A stretch of 64,000 nucleotides of DNA from contig OZ006987.1 in NCBI GenBank assembly GCA_963931055.1, forward strand, positions 434,001-498,000. The letters are read 5' to 3'. The notes below the pieces were generated by a model. That model made no database searches. It had not been told where the DNA came from and was given only the letters and a program-made list of their open reading frames with translations. This stretch comes from Coprenecus sp949297365 (GTDB lineage Bacteria > Bacteroidota > Bacteroidia > Bacteroidales > UBA932). How positions within the stretch are numbered: the first letter of the stretch is position 1; each line of letters opens with the position of its first letter. The position numbers were made by a program, and so were the translations under genes. Below, one piece after another: positions 40,716-49,968 of this stretch.

Positions 40716-42392
40716 ATGGCAGACGAGAAAATCATCTTTTCAATGAACGGTGTAGGCAAGGTCCTCCCGCACAATAACAAAGTAATACTCAAGGATATCT
40801 ACCTTTCATTCTTTTACGGGGCGAAGATCGGCATCATCGGTCTGAACGGCTCGGGAAAGTCCACACTGATGAAGATCATCGCAGGTGTGGAGAAATCCTA
40901 CCAGGGCGAGGTGGTATGGGCTCCGGGATATACCGTAGGGTATCTGGAGCAGGAGCCTCAGATGGACCCGGACAAGACCGTCATCGAGGTGGTCAAGGAG
41001 GGTGTGCAGGAAGTGGCCGATCTGCTGCGCGAATACGAGGAGATCAACATGAAGTTCGCCGAACCCATGTCGGACGACGAGATGAACAAGCTCATCGAGC
41101 GTCAAGGTGAGCTGACTGAGAAAATAGAGCACTGCGACGGATGGGAACTGGACTCCAAGCTCGAAAGAGCCATGGACGCCCTCCAGTGCCCTCCCTCCGA
41201 AGCCAGGATCGCGACTCTCAGCGGGGGCGAGCGCCGTCGCGTGGCTCTGTGCCGCCTTCTGCTGCGCCAGCCTGACGTACTCCTGCTCGACGAGCCCACC
41301 AACCATCTGGACACCGAGAGTATCCAGTGGCTGGAGGAGCATCTGCGCCAGTATAAGGGTACGGTCATCGCCGTCACCCACGACCGTTACTTCCTGGACA
41401 ATGTAGCCGGCTGGATTCTGGAGCTGGACCGCGGCGAGGGCATTCCCTGGAAAGGCAACTATTCCTCCTGGCTGGAGCAGAAGAGCAAGCGCCTGGAGAT
41501 GGAGGAGAAGCAGGAGAGCAAGCGGCGCAAGACCCTGGAGCGCGAGCTGGAATGGGTGCGCATGGCTCCCAAGGCCCGTCAGGCCAAGTCCAAGGCCCGT
41601 CTGGGTGCCTACGAGAAACTGGCCAGTCAGGACGGCAAGGCCAAGGAGGCTGCCCTCGAGATATACATCCCCAACGGTCCCCGTCTGGGCAACAAGGTCA
41701 TAGAGTTCAACGATGTATCCAAGGCCTACGGTGACAAGCTCCTCTTCGAGCACCTGACCTTCTCCCTGCCGCCCGCCGGTATCGTGGGAGTCATCGGCCC
41801 CAACGGAGCGGGCAAGACCACCCTCTTCCGTCTCATTATGGGCATAGAGCAGCCCGACAGCGGCAGCATTACCATAGGCGACACCGTAAAGTTGGCTTAC
41901 GTGGACCAGCAGCACAAGAGCATAGACCCCGACAAGACCGTATACCAGACCATATCGGAGAACTCCGAGTTCATCCGCCTGGGCAACCGCGAGATCAACG
42001 CCCGCGCATACGTCTCCCGCTTCAACTTCTCGGGAGCCGACCAGGAAAAGCTCTGCGGCATCCTCTCCGGCGGTGAGCGCAACCGCCTCCACCTGGCCCT
42101 TACCCTCAAGGACGAGGGCAATGTCCTCCTGCTCGACGAGCCCACCAACGACGTGGACGTCAACACCATCCGGGCACTGGAGGAAGGTATAGAGAACTTC
42201 GCCGGCTGCGCCGTGGTCATCTCCCACGACCGCTGGTTCCTGGACCGCATCGCAACCCACATCCTCGCTTTCGAGGGCGACTCGCAGGTATATTTCTTCG
42301 AAGGCTCCTACTCGGAGTACGAGGAGAACCGCCGCAAACGACTGGGCACCGATGAGCCCAAACGCTTCAAGTACAAGAAACTCATGGAATAG
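40716..42392 (+). CDS. ettA: Energy-dependent translational throttle protein EttA (ABC-F)
   Basis: 558 residues from the ATG at 40716 (a TTG at 40689 would be promoter region). Two ABC modules: Walker A GLNGSGKST and GPNGAGKTT, signatures LSGGERRRVALC and LSGGERNRLHLA, Walker B LLLDEPTNHLD and LLLDEPTNDVD, joined by the charged ABC-F linker. Opening IIFSMNGVGKVLPHNNKVIL and the arm region identify the EttA subgroup, which binds the ribosomal E site and gates the first peptide bond under low energy. No membrane domain. Confidence 0.94.
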   Translation: MADEKIIFSMNGVGKVLPHNNKVILKDIYLSFFYGAKIGIIGLNGSGKSTLMKIIAGVEKSYQGEVVWAPGYTVGYLEQEPQMDPDKTVIEVVKEGVQEVADLLREYEEINMKFAEPMSDDEMNKLIERQGELTEKIEHCDGWELDSKLERAMDALQCPPSEARIATLSGGERRRVALCRLLLRQPDVLLLDEPTNHLDTESIQWLEEHLRQYKGTVIAVTHDRYFLDNVAGWILELDRGEGIPWKGNYSSWLEQKSKRLEMEEKQESKRRKTLERELEWVRMAPKARQAKSKARLGAYEKLASQDGKAKEAALEIYIPNGPRLGNKVIEFNDVSKAYGDKLLFEHLTFSLPPAGIVGVIGPNGAGKTTLFRLIMGIEQPDSGSITIGDTVKLAYVDQQHKSIDPDKTVYQTISENSEFIRLGNREINARAYVSRFNFSGADQEKLCGILSGGERNRLHLALTLKDEGNVLLLDEPTNDVDVNTIRALEEGIENFAGCAVVISHDRWFLDRIATHILAFEGDSQVYFFEGSYSEYEENRRKRLGTDEPKRFKYKKLME

Positions 42393-42401
42393 CAGTCTGT
42401 A

Positions 42402-43235
42402 TCAGACCCTGAGTACGTCCAAGGCCCGGCCCAGCAGAAGATCCGTCAGACGGGTGCAGTTGGCCGGGCTGAAACGTCTCAATGCGGCTGCGTAGATATA
42501 AAGTATCGTCTGGTCCTTTCCTATCAGCGGAGTCTTCTTCCAGGTATTGCGCGGTACGGGCTCGGATATCCGGCCATGATTGCCCACATCTATAGTGAAT
42601 AAGGAGCGGTCCTGCTCTATCCAGCCCACGAAATACCCGGGAGTCTTCGGGAATATCGGATACACCGGCAGCCCTGCATAGGAAGCCAGCAGAAAATAGA
42701 CACATGACAGTCCCACTGTCCCGCCCCTGCGTCTCTTAAGCAGACGCGGCAGCAGCACGTCCGGCTCATCCTCTTCCTCCGACGGCGTACTGACCGAAAA
42801 ACCATATTTGTCGTACATGATGTAGTTGAGCATCTCTGCCTTCTCCACCGCCGTCATCGTGTCCCGCAGCTCGCAGACCAGACTGCCGGCCATCTCCTCG
42901 TAGAAGCCACGGAATATCTCCGGCGTGAGTTCCGGTTCCAGCATCCGGGTGAGAAAATACATCCCGTCCGGCACGTAGAAGTCCGGCCCCTGAAGCATCA
43001 GGTCCAGCATCTGCTTGAAAGCCAGCATGGACGACATCTGACGTATCCGCTCCAGTACAAAAGCCCGCCGGGACGGCTCCGTCACCACATACAGATTGCT
43101 GAAAAAGTAGTCCACGGCCTTCCAGCCCAGGGCAAAAGCCCTGTCACGGACGATATTCAAGGTCTCCTCGTCCCTGTCCTCCAGCAGAATCAGCAGATTG
43201 TTCAGCTCGGATATGTCCAGCCTGCTGTCGGTCAT
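42402..43235 (-). CDS. SirB1/transglutaminase-like family protein
   Basis: 277 residues from the ATG at 43235, which overlaps the stop of the nucleoside phosphorylase gene as ATGA. The C-terminal half has the SirB1-type transglutaminase-like fold: LLKRRRGGTVGLSCVYFLLA (nucleophile position C, as in GNPISLS-x-IY of SirB1), GYFVGW (His position not evident) and FTIDVGNHG. The N-terminal half is helical, with ILLEDRDEETLNIVRDRAF. No signal peptide. SirB1 homologues are of unknown biochemical function. Coupling to a nucleoside phosphorylase is noted; a functional link is not proven. Confidence 0.68.
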   Translation of the reverse strand: MTDSRLDISELNNLLILLEDRDEETLNIVRDRAFALGWKAVDYFFSNLYVVTEPSRRAFVLERIRQMSSMLAFKQMLDLMLQGPDFYVPDGMYFLTRMLEPELTPEIFRGFYEEMAGSLVCELRDTMTAVEKAEMLNYIMYDKYGFSVSTPSEEEDEPDVLLPRLLKRRRGGTVGLSCVYFLLASYAGLPVYPIFPKTPGYFVGWIEQDRSLFTIDVGNHGRISEPVPRNTWKKTPLIGKDQTILYIYAAALRRFSPANCTRLTDLLLGRALDVLRV

Positions 43236-44104
43236 TGCGCCAGCTTGTCCAGACACAGTTCTATCAGGCCGCTCATCAAGGACTTGTAATCCGCATCGGC
43301 ATCCTGGGCATATCTCTGTGCGATACCCAGACACACCGTCGCGCCCTCATGCCCGAGCTTTCGGGCCAGCGAGGCGATAGCAGAGCCCTCCATCTCGAAA
43401 TTGGTGATGCGCATGTCTCCGAAGCGGAAAGACTCCAGCCTATCCAGCAGATCCGGCATAGCCAGCGGAAGCCGTACCACACGGCACTGAGGGCCATAGA
43501 AGCCTGGAGCCGAGACAGTCATGCCCTGCACGGTACTGTCCGCAAAAAGATCTGCCAAACGCTCTGACGCCTTTACAAAATAAGGTGTGGGAAGATACCT
43601 GTCCCACTGCACATGCTTCAGGAAAGCCTCCTCAATATCCTTCTCCACCACGGCATCCCTGTCACCATACCAGTTCAAAAGGCCGTCAAAACCTATCGAA
43701 ACCCTGGAGAAAATATACGAGCCTATCGGTATATCCGGCTGGATTACCCCACACGTACCTATACGCAATATGGTCAGGCTTCTTTTCCGAGAACGCACTT
43801 CCCGCGTATTGAAGTCCACGTTGGCCAAGGCATCCAGCTCGTTCATCACGATATCTATATTGTCACAGCCTATACCGGTGGAAAGGACGGTCATTCTGAC
43901 GCCCTTGTATTTTCCGGTCATGCTGTGGAACTCCCTGGAGGAAGTGGAGGACTCGATATCCGAGAGATACGCCCCAATCATGTCCACCCTACCCGGGTCT
44001 CCTACCAATATGACCTTGTCTGCCAGATGCTCAGGACGGACGTGCAGATGAAACACCGAGCCGTCGCTGTTGATTATCAATTCAGATGCGCCTATTTTTT
44101 CCAT
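43232..44104 (-). CDS. Nucleoside phosphorylase (uridine phosphorylase-like)
   Basis: 290 residues of the NP-I family. Phosphate site GDPGRVDMI, ribose/base site GTCGVIQPDIPIGS, and FEMEGSAIASLARKLGHEG with the conserved E-M-E-x-S. Splits nucleosides with phosphate to release base and ribose-1-phosphate for salvage. Length and motifs are closest to uridine phosphorylase; purine nucleoside phosphorylase is the alternative. A promoter box lies at 44132-44125, and the SirB1-like gene follows with a 4-bp overlap. Confidence 0.88.
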   Translation of the reverse strand: MEKIGASELIINSDGSVFHLHVRPEHLADKVILVGDPGRVDMIGAYLSDIESSTSSREFHSMTGKYKGVRMTVLSTGIGCDNIDIVMNELDALANVDFNTREVRSRKRSLTILRIGTCGVIQPDIPIGSYIFSRVSIGFDGLLNWYGDRDAVVEKDIEEAFLKHVQWDRYLPTPYFVKASERLADLFADSTVQGMTVSAPGFYGPQCRVVRLPLAMPDLLDRLESFRFGDMRITNFEMEGSAIASLARKLGHEGATVCLGIAQRYAQDADADYKSLMSGLIELCLDKLAQ

Positions 44105-44124
44105 AAAACCGATATTTTATCTAC

Positions 44125-44132
44125 CAAATATA
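44125..44132 (-). promoter_or_regulatory. -7 box (TATATTTG) for the nucleoside phosphorylase operon
   Basis: Exact TAnnTTTG match 20 nt before the ATG at 44104. Confidence 0.5.
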
Positions 44133-44188
44133 CTAAAGTTTTCAATTCCCGGCATCCATAAATGCAAAAAGAAAGCCCATCGGACACA

Positions 44189-44231
44189 AAAAGCCCCTAA
44201 AAGTGCGTGCATATGACTTCTAGGGACTTTT
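44189..44231. terminator. Bidirectional terminator hairpin
   Basis: Arms 44189-44204 and 44216-44231 pair in 14 of 16 positions around an 11-nt loop, with A runs upstream and T runs downstream on both strands. It lies about 80 bp after the modular lipoprotein gene on the minus strand. Confidence 0.7.
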
Positions 44232-44312
44232 CTCCGAAACATGCCTGTCTCTCAATCCGATACCGGCCGGTTATCCTCACTTATCCAGGCCGCTGACATA
44301 AAAGGATTCTTC

Positions 44313-46136
44313 TCATTCCACAGTAAGCACCTCACTGAATGTCACATTTTCATCATAACTCATATCCAAGGTGTTCACTCCAAAAGCGTATACCCTACAA
44401 CTCTGCCCTGATTGCAGATAATCCTGATCTCCTTCTGTGTTATAAATGAAATTACGGCTGGTGGAGGTAGTTCCATTATCAGATGCCATCAAACAGATCA
44501 CCTCCCATCCCCCAGTAGCATCGGCATAAGCCTTTACAAGATCTATAACATCCTGCGACGTATAATCCGCAGGTGCCAGACCATGGAAATATGCGGCTGA
44601 GACCGGTGTGCCTGTTACAGTATAATACACATCAGTACCGGACACTTCATCCACCACAATCGACAGGTCGGCAAAACCGTCAGAACTTGATGTCGTGTAG
44701 AAAGGGACTATTGTCGCGGCTGTTGTAGGATACATGCCCTCCACTCCAAATGCCACAGCATAATATTCGGTACCGGATGTCAGGCCTTTCAGTTCCTGGG
44801 ATGTTGCGCCGTTGTATATTTCTATATCATATCTGCCCGAATCCAGTATATGATCCACTATCTCGTCCTCGTCCATACCGGTAACATCCGATGCAGGCAA
44901 TACCACTACCGTATATGGATCGGAATTTGAGACTTGAGTTGCCCATGAAGCCTCTGTATCCGACTTGATAGGTACATCCAGCCTTATAACGTTGTCCGAG
45001 GGATCCGGGACACCTGTCACATAATACTCTCTCACCATATTGGAATTGATATACCCGGACTCCGATACGGAAAAGGCAAAACCGCAGTACTCCGTCTCCG
45101 CCTCAACCTTGCCGTCAAGACTTAGAACCTGCTCCCCTCTATCACATAACTCTGACAGAATCTGCTCTGTGGACATATACCCGATAAAAAACTCTATCTG
45201 CCCGATCAGGAACTCCTGAACCTCTTCCTCCAGAGTCCTGTCATACGAGTCTATGACAGACTGCTTAAGAAGATTGTAATAGTATCGCTGCTCCATGTCC
45301 GTTGGTGTAACTGTCATGCTGCCGCTTATTTTCTCGCCTTCAAATACTATTGTGAAACCTACATCCTTCCACTCAACATCTTTTGTTCTGAACTCCTCGT
45401 ATGAAATCTCGCTTGTCCGCTCACATGCGTTATTCATACCTGCACAGAAAAGAATATGGTCTGAAGAAGGGACAAGAAGCTCAATAACCTTGTTTTTCAC
45501 ATTGCCTACGGACAGTATCTGCATCTCGGCAAGAAACTCCGGCAGGGAATAGCCCCATTCAGCGGCTGTCGATATATATTCCTGAGCGACATACTCAAAA
45601 ACGGCCTCGCCACCGCCCATGGATTCCCAATCCTTCTTTTCTATCGCCATTATAAGATATGTAGACTCCATATCCTCAGGTTCTACGGAAACTGTCACCG
45701 AGGCCTCGCCCACATCTTCTATGGTTATATTGAACAGACCGGAGCCCGGCTTCTCTCCTTGTTGCCCTGCAGCCAGCTGCGTAATCTTCAATGTACGCTC
45801 CACATCGGCAAATCTGACCAGCGCATCACAACTCCTTTCCACCGTATCCACATTCTCTTCCACCGTCAGAATGATCAGTCCTCCAGTCGAGACATCATAA
45901 TCCATAATCCAGTCCTCATCATATTCCAGAACGGGAACAGTTCCCTCCGGAGCATTCTCCTCAATATAGCCTATCCTTATATCACCCCCTTCCGCCGGCA
46001 CTGTAATCTCCGGCTCATTAAGTTCAAACACCACCGGCTGAGCAGGAGCCTCTTCGGAACGGCAACCTGACATAAGTGCGCAAAATAGGGAAACTGACAA
46101 AACAAAGAGTAAATATTTCGACTTCATGATTTTCAA
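44313..46136 (-). CDS. Modular lipoprotein with BACON-like N-terminus (paralogue 1)
   Basis: 607 residues, lipoprotein signal ending LMSGCRS. An early beta domain (about residues 35-120) looks like a BACON/Ig-like fold, with FELNEPEITVPAEGGDIRIGYIEENAPEG. The rest is built of about 100-residue modules, each with a Fn3-like pattern ending in a phrase like YYAVAFGV and carrying an inserted acidic helix such as GMDEDEIVDHILDSG. The last about 230 residues align with those of the next gene (DPYTVVVLP, VTGTPVSAAYFHGLAPADYT, VYAFGVN). Probably exposed at the cell surface; function unknown. It lies 8 bp after its paralogue in one operon. Confidence 0.7.
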   Translation of the reverse strand: MKIMKSKYLLFVLSVSLFCALMSGCRSEEAPAQPVVFELNEPEITVPAEGGDIRIGYIEENAPEGTVPVLEYDEDWIMDYDVSTGGLIILTVEENVDTVERSCDALVRFADVERTLKITQLAAGQQGEKPGSGLFNITIEDVGEASVTVSVEPEDMESTYLIMAIEKKDWESMGGGEAVFEYVAQEYISTAAEWGYSLPEFLAEMQILSVGNVKNKVIELLVPSSDHILFCAGMNNACERTSEISYEEFRTKDVEWKDVGFTIVFEGEKISGSMTVTPTDMEQRYYYNLLKQSVIDSYDRTLEEEVQEFLIGQIEFFIGYMSTEQILSELCDRGEQVLSLDGKVEAETEYCGFAFSVSESGYINSNMVREYYVTGVPDPSDNVIRLDVPIKSDTEASWATQVSNSDPYTVVVLPASDVTGMDEDEIVDHILDSGRYDIEIYNGATSQELKGLTSGTEYYAVAFGVEGMYPTTAATIVPFYTTSSSDGFADLSIVVDEVSGTDVYYTVTGTPVSAAYFHGLAPADYTSQDVIDLVKAYADATGGWEVICLMASDNGTTSTSRNFIYNTEGDQDYLQSGQSCRVYAFGVNTLDMSYDENVTFSEVLTVE

Positions 46137-46144
46137 GTTTTTTG

Positions 46145-47938
46145 TTATTTTAATGTATGGAATTTTTCACTATAGGCGACATCCGTCACCCACTCTCCGG
46201 TATCCTCATTGACCCCGAAGGCATATACGACATAATCCGTATCACTGTTCAAAGGCGCGTACTTTCCAAAATCCACTGTTCCTCTCGATCCGTACTGTCT
46301 GAACAAATCAGCCATATCCGTAACCCAAGGACGGTTTTCCTCCAGTTTTTTATCCAATGACGCCCTTATATCGTCCTCTGTCCATGAGGCCGGACAAACG
46401 CTCCAATAATAAAGTGCTGAAGCAGGCGTTCCGGACACCGTGACATCAGCGCTCCAGTCCGTGACATTATCTACGATAAAATCAAATGTCAATAAAGACG
46501 GGTCCTCCTCTCCCAGAGTAACGAACGTAGTCCTGACAGGCTCTGTGGTCGCCTTGCCGGAACGATACCCGAACACATACAGCCAGTACTCAGTCTCATG
46601 AGCAAGTCCGCTTATCCTGCCTTCATAGTCACCTTTGAGAGACAGAGAGGTCAGGTCTCCCTCCAGCAGCCTCTCCATTATCTGCTCATCAGTCATCCCC
46701 TCATATTCGGATACAGGAGTGACTATCACGACATACGGATCGTCATTTGTCGTGGTAATGCCCACCTCCACCCAATCCAGGTTAACTTGTAGAATCTTGA
46801 CCTCCAGCCGGTTGTCGGAAGGCTGCACCGGTCCTGTCCGAAAAGGTTCCGTCACCGGTTCCGAATTGACTTTACCGTCCATATCCACACCGCATGCGGC
46901 TCCGATATAGTCTGTCTCAGCCTCCAGGTTATAAAAATAACTGTCTTTTCCAACCGACAACAGCTGTTCCAGAATATCAGCCGGCGAGATGCCAACCGCA
47001 AGTCCCAATTGTATATTCTGATCTATAAAGGACTGAAGGATCTGCCCCGGTGTCTGCCCTGAAGCATCCTGTTCCTCCTTGGAAAACAGATCAAAGAAAT
47101 ACCATCTACTGTCATCCGCAGGCACCGGCTCCGCCCACATTGTGACATCCGGTCCGGCAATATCATACCACAGCTTGAAAGTTCTGTCTATCATATCCAC
47201 GGCATCTGTCTTAAAGAGAGTCTTGACAATAGACGACAGCCTCTCCCCGGTCCGCGAGCACCCTACAGCATACACATATTGCTCCATATCAGCCGGAAGA
47301 TAGAGCATTTCCTTGACGGAATTTCCTGAGACAAGGCTGCCGGACGACTCCAGAAGTTCCTCCAGAGTCATGCCCACAGACTCTCCCTGGCTTACATAGT
47401 GTTCTATTACCGCCGCAAAAAGGTCATCATCATTATCAAAACCATCCACATAGGACTTTGGCGAATTAAGCGCGACATAGGTCATACCGTCATCCAACGG
47501 GTCTATCTCCGCCTTTGCTGTCGATGCAGTCACATCCTTGACATTGATTGTAAACGGTGCATCAGAAGAGGACATTTCATACGCCTCCTGTACAACACTG
47601 AAAGAGAGAGCCATCATTGAGTAGGATATGGTCATGACGGTATACCGCTGCGAATAAGCATAATTGGCAGCGATATTGAATTTCACGACACCGTCCTTAC
47701 TCCAGTCGATATCCGTAATCCAAGTCGCAGTGTCCGGAACGGACACACAAAGAGTACCACCCTCGGGAGGATTGCGTAGAGTATATTCAAAGGAGTATTC
47801 CCCACCTTGCCACGGCGAAAGGATATCTCCTTCTGTCACAGCCGTCAATGATGATTCGGACGATCTCCGCTCATCTTGTCGGCAAGAAAAAACAGACATG
47901 GCCATAACGGCCATGAGCCAGATAAACTTTGGGTTCAT
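46145..47938 (-). CDS. Modular lipoprotein (paralogue 2)
   Basis: 597 residues, lipoprotein signal ending MSVFSCRQ. An N-terminal Ig/BACON-like domain is followed by four modules: MTYVALNSPKSYVDGFDNDD, RWYFFDLFSKEEQ, DPYVVIVTPVSEYEGMTDEQI and YYWSVCPASWTEDDI, each an aromatic strand followed by an acidic helix and a conserved GxxxxTxYxxYAFGVN-type strand. The C-terminal half is clearly paralogous to the neighbouring 607-residue protein. First gene of the pair; the promoter is TTG, 20 bp, TAAATTTG (47983-47976). Function unknown. Confidence 0.7.
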   Translation of the reverse strand: MNPKFIWLMAVMAMSVFSCRQDERRSSESSLTAVTEGDILSPWQGGEYSFEYTLRNPPEGGTLCVSVPDTATWITDIDWSKDGVVKFNIAANYAYSQRYTVMTISYSMMALSFSVVQEAYEMSSSDAPFTINVKDVTASTAKAEIDPLDDGMTYVALNSPKSYVDGFDNDDDLFAAVIEHYVSQGESVGMTLEELLESSGSLVSGNSVKEMLYLPADMEQYVYAVGCSRTGERLSSIVKTLFKTDAVDMIDRTFKLWYDIAGPDVTMWAEPVPADDSRWYFFDLFSKEEQDASGQTPGQILQSFIDQNIQLGLAVGISPADILEQLLSVGKDSYFYNLEAETDYIGAACGVDMDGKVNSEPVTEPFRTGPVQPSDNRLEVKILQVNLDWVEVGITTTNDDPYVVIVTPVSEYEGMTDEQIMERLLEGDLTSLSLKGDYEGRISGLAHETEYWLYVFGYRSGKATTEPVRTTFVTLGEEDPSLLTFDFIVDNVTDWSADVTVSGTPASALYYWSVCPASWTEDDIRASLDKKLEENRPWVTDMADLFRQYGSRGTVDFGKYAPLNSDTDYVVYAFGVNEDTGEWVTDVAYSEKFHTLK

Positions 47939-47975
47939 AAATTAAATTTTACGTTATGTGTGTGAATTAACGGAA

Positions 47976-48006
47976 CAAATTTAACTATAATTTTAATCAA
48001 TAACAA
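47976..48006 (-). promoter_or_regulatory. Promoter of the modular lipoprotein pair
   Basis: Minus strand: TTG at 48006-48004, 20-bp spacer, TAAATTTG at 47983-47976, leader 37 nt. Divergent from the DUF4293 gene. Confidence 0.6.
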
Positions 48007-48016
48007 CTATTTTGCG

Positions 48017-48024
48017 TACTTTTG
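48017..48024 (+). promoter_or_regulatory. -7 box (TACTTTTG) for the DUF4293 gene
   Basis: Exact TAnnTTTG match 22 nt before the ATG at 48047. Confidence 0.5.
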
Positions 48025-48046
48025 CCTCCGGACAAACAGATACAAT

Positions 48047-48511
48047 ATGATACAGAGAATACAGACATTGTTTTTGACCATAGCGGCAGGGCTGCTGATA
48101 TCCATGTTCTTCACTCCGATGGTTCGCTTCGTGGGTGATTCCGCCACCACCATCCCATTCGTAGCGGTCGCCATGGCCAAGGGATTCACCCTGACCACCA
48201 TATTCCAGATCGTCTGCACTGTTCTCAGCGTCACCGTAATATTCTTGTACAAGAACCGCATCCGACAGATCCGCCTGTGCAACCTCAACACCATCATCCT
48301 GATAGGCTACCAGATTATCCTGGCCGTATATTTCTTCCAGAGGGCATCCAAATTGGGAGAGGACGCGCTGTTCACCGTTCCGTGCATCTTCCCCATATGC
48401 GCGGCCATACTTACATTCATCGGCATGAGATACATCGCCCGTGACGAGGCACTGGTAATGGCCTCCACCCGCCTCCGCTCAGGTAGAAAAGGCGGCAGGA
48501 GAAAACACTGA
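48047..48511 (+). CDS. DUF4293 family integral membrane protein
   Basis: 154 residues, four hydrophobic segments: IQTLFLTIAAGLLISMFF, FVAVAMAKGFTLTTIF, IILIGYQIILAVYFF and FPICAAILTFIGMRYIA, ending in a basic tail RLRSGRKGGRRKH. The opening MIQRIQT is the hallmark of DUF4293, a Bacteroidota-only inner-membrane family of unknown function that is often next to housekeeping genes such as rho. It has its own promoter, with a divergent lipoprotein operon on the other side. Confidence 0.88.
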   Translation: MIQRIQTLFLTIAAGLLISMFFTPMVRFVGDSATTIPFVAVAMAKGFTLTTIFQIVCTVLSVTVIFLYKNRIRQIRLCNLNTIILIGYQIILAVYFFQRASKLGEDALFTVPCIFPICAAILTFIGMRYIARDEALVMASTRLRSGRKGGRRKH

Positions 48512-48649
48512 ACCACGGACAGTGGCGACTCCGCACACTCTTGCTTGTCTACGAGACTGTAGAGATATTTTTAAATTTTAATGATTTTTTAACAGATATT
48601 TTCTACAGTGTTACTTTATTATTGCGATATTTGTAAAAATTTAAAATCT

Positions 48650-49957
48650 ATGAAAAGTTCTGGCATAATTCTCAGATTTGCCGCAGCGGTCGCATTTTCC
48701 ATGCTGTTCTCTTCCATCGCTGCGGCACAGACCGATGTCAGCAGTCCAGCAAGTACTTCCAATCAGATACTGGTACACTTCAAGATGGGCTACACCACTT
48801 TCCAGTCCTACCTGGAGGAGAACTCCGCGGCGATGGACGGTTTTATCGGAAGTCTGAAGGACGCCTACAGGGAAGGGACTCTGGACAGTGTGGAGATATA
48901 CGCTTACTCCTGCCCTGCCGGAGACTACAGAAGCTGCACCAGGGTGGCTGCTAAAAGAGCCGCCAATCTGGCCGCATACATCACGGAGCACTCCGGCATC
49001 CCCTCCGACATGATCATAATCAAGGAGACGGGCATCGCCTGGAGCGGTCTCATACAGCTTGTCGAGGATGACAGCGGCATACCGGACAGGGAGAACGTAC
49101 TCAGGATTCTGAAAAACACTCCAGAATGGATATACAACGCCGACGGTGCCATAGTGGACGGTCGCAAGAAGCAGCTTATGGAAGTAAGCGCAGGCCGCTC
49201 GTTCAGATACATGATGGAGCATACGTTTCCGAAACTGAGATATGCTGAAGCCGGTATCATCGTACATACTTCCGTCAAGCAGACAGCGGACACCGACACT
49301 GCTTCATCAGTGTCTGCATCCGCAGTATGGCAGGAGGACGTGGATGACACTCCGGACACAGCACAACCGGCTGCTGAGACATCAGACACAGTAACGGCAT
49401 CTGAGATAGATGAACCGACAGCAAGCGACACTGCTGCAACGGTCGGGACCGGCGGATGCACTCCCTCAAAGATGCCGCGCGTGGCCATAAAGACCAACAT
49501 TCCCTACTGGGCCCTTGTGGTACCGAATCTGGGAGTGGAAGTACGGCTCGCAGACCACTGGTCTCTGGACATCCCGGTATTCTACAGCCCTTTCACGACA
49601 GCCGACACCTATCGGTTCAGAGTCCTGGCCCTGCAGCCTGGTGTCCGGTACTGGCTCAAGCCGGGCATGAAAGGACACTTTTTCGGCGTACATCTGACCG
49701 GAGGCATGTTCAACATCTCCGTCAACGACACCCAGCGTTTCCAGGACACTGACGGTGCATGGGGAGCCGGCATAGACTACGGTTACGCTCTCAACTTCAA
49801 CGAGCACTGGGGAATGGAGTTCAACCTCGGTGTCGGCTACCTGTGGGCCCGCTACGACACCTTCTACAACATCGATAACGGAGCTCGCTACGACACTTCG
49901 ACGCTGAACTACCTGGGCATTACGCGCCTCGGCATATCACTGACTTATAAACTATAG
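48650..49957 (+). CDS. DUF3575 outer-membrane protein with OmpA-like domain
   Basis: 435 residues from the ATG at 48650; the frame opens earlier at TTG 48608 but a signal peptide (MKSSGIILRFAAAVAFSMLF...AAAQ) starts here. A domain with SVEIYAYSCPAGDYRSCTRVAAKRAANLAAYI resembles the OmpA peptidoglycan-binding fold. A flexible acidic Thr/Asp-rich linker follows (about residues 220-275), then the DUF3575 beta-barrel beginning PRVAIKTNIPYWALVVPNLGVEVRLADHWSLD. DUF3575 proteins usually stand first in Bacteroidales fimbria or surface-lipoprotein loci, as here. Followed by two lipoprotein genes after 11 bp and 46 bp. Confidence 0.8.
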   Translation: MKSSGIILRFAAAVAFSMLFSSIAAAQTDVSSPASTSNQILVHFKMGYTTFQSYLEENSAAMDGFIGSLKDAYREGTLDSVEIYAYSCPAGDYRSCTRVAAKRAANLAAYITEHSGIPSDMIIIKETGIAWSGLIQLVEDDSGIPDRENVLRILKNTPEWIYNADGAIVDGRKKQLMEVSAGRSFRYMMEHTFPKLRYAEAGIIVHTSVKQTADTDTASSVSASAVWQEDVDDTPDTAQPAAETSDTVTASEIDEPTASDTAATVGTGGCTPSKMPRVAIKTNIPYWALVVPNLGVEVRLADHWSLDIPVFYSPFTTADTYRFRVLALQPGVRYWLKPGMKGHFFGVHLTGGMFNISVNDTQRFQDTDGAWGAGIDYGYALNFNEHWGMEFNLGVGYLWARYDTFYNIDNGARYDTSTLNYLGITRLGISLTYKL

Positions 49958-49968
49958 GAGCGAACGAT

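Noticed and set aside
40806..42260. 484-codon open frame on the minus strand opposite ettA
   Set aside because: It is the antisense shadow of a well-conserved ABC-F gene; its translation is low-complexity and shows no domain.
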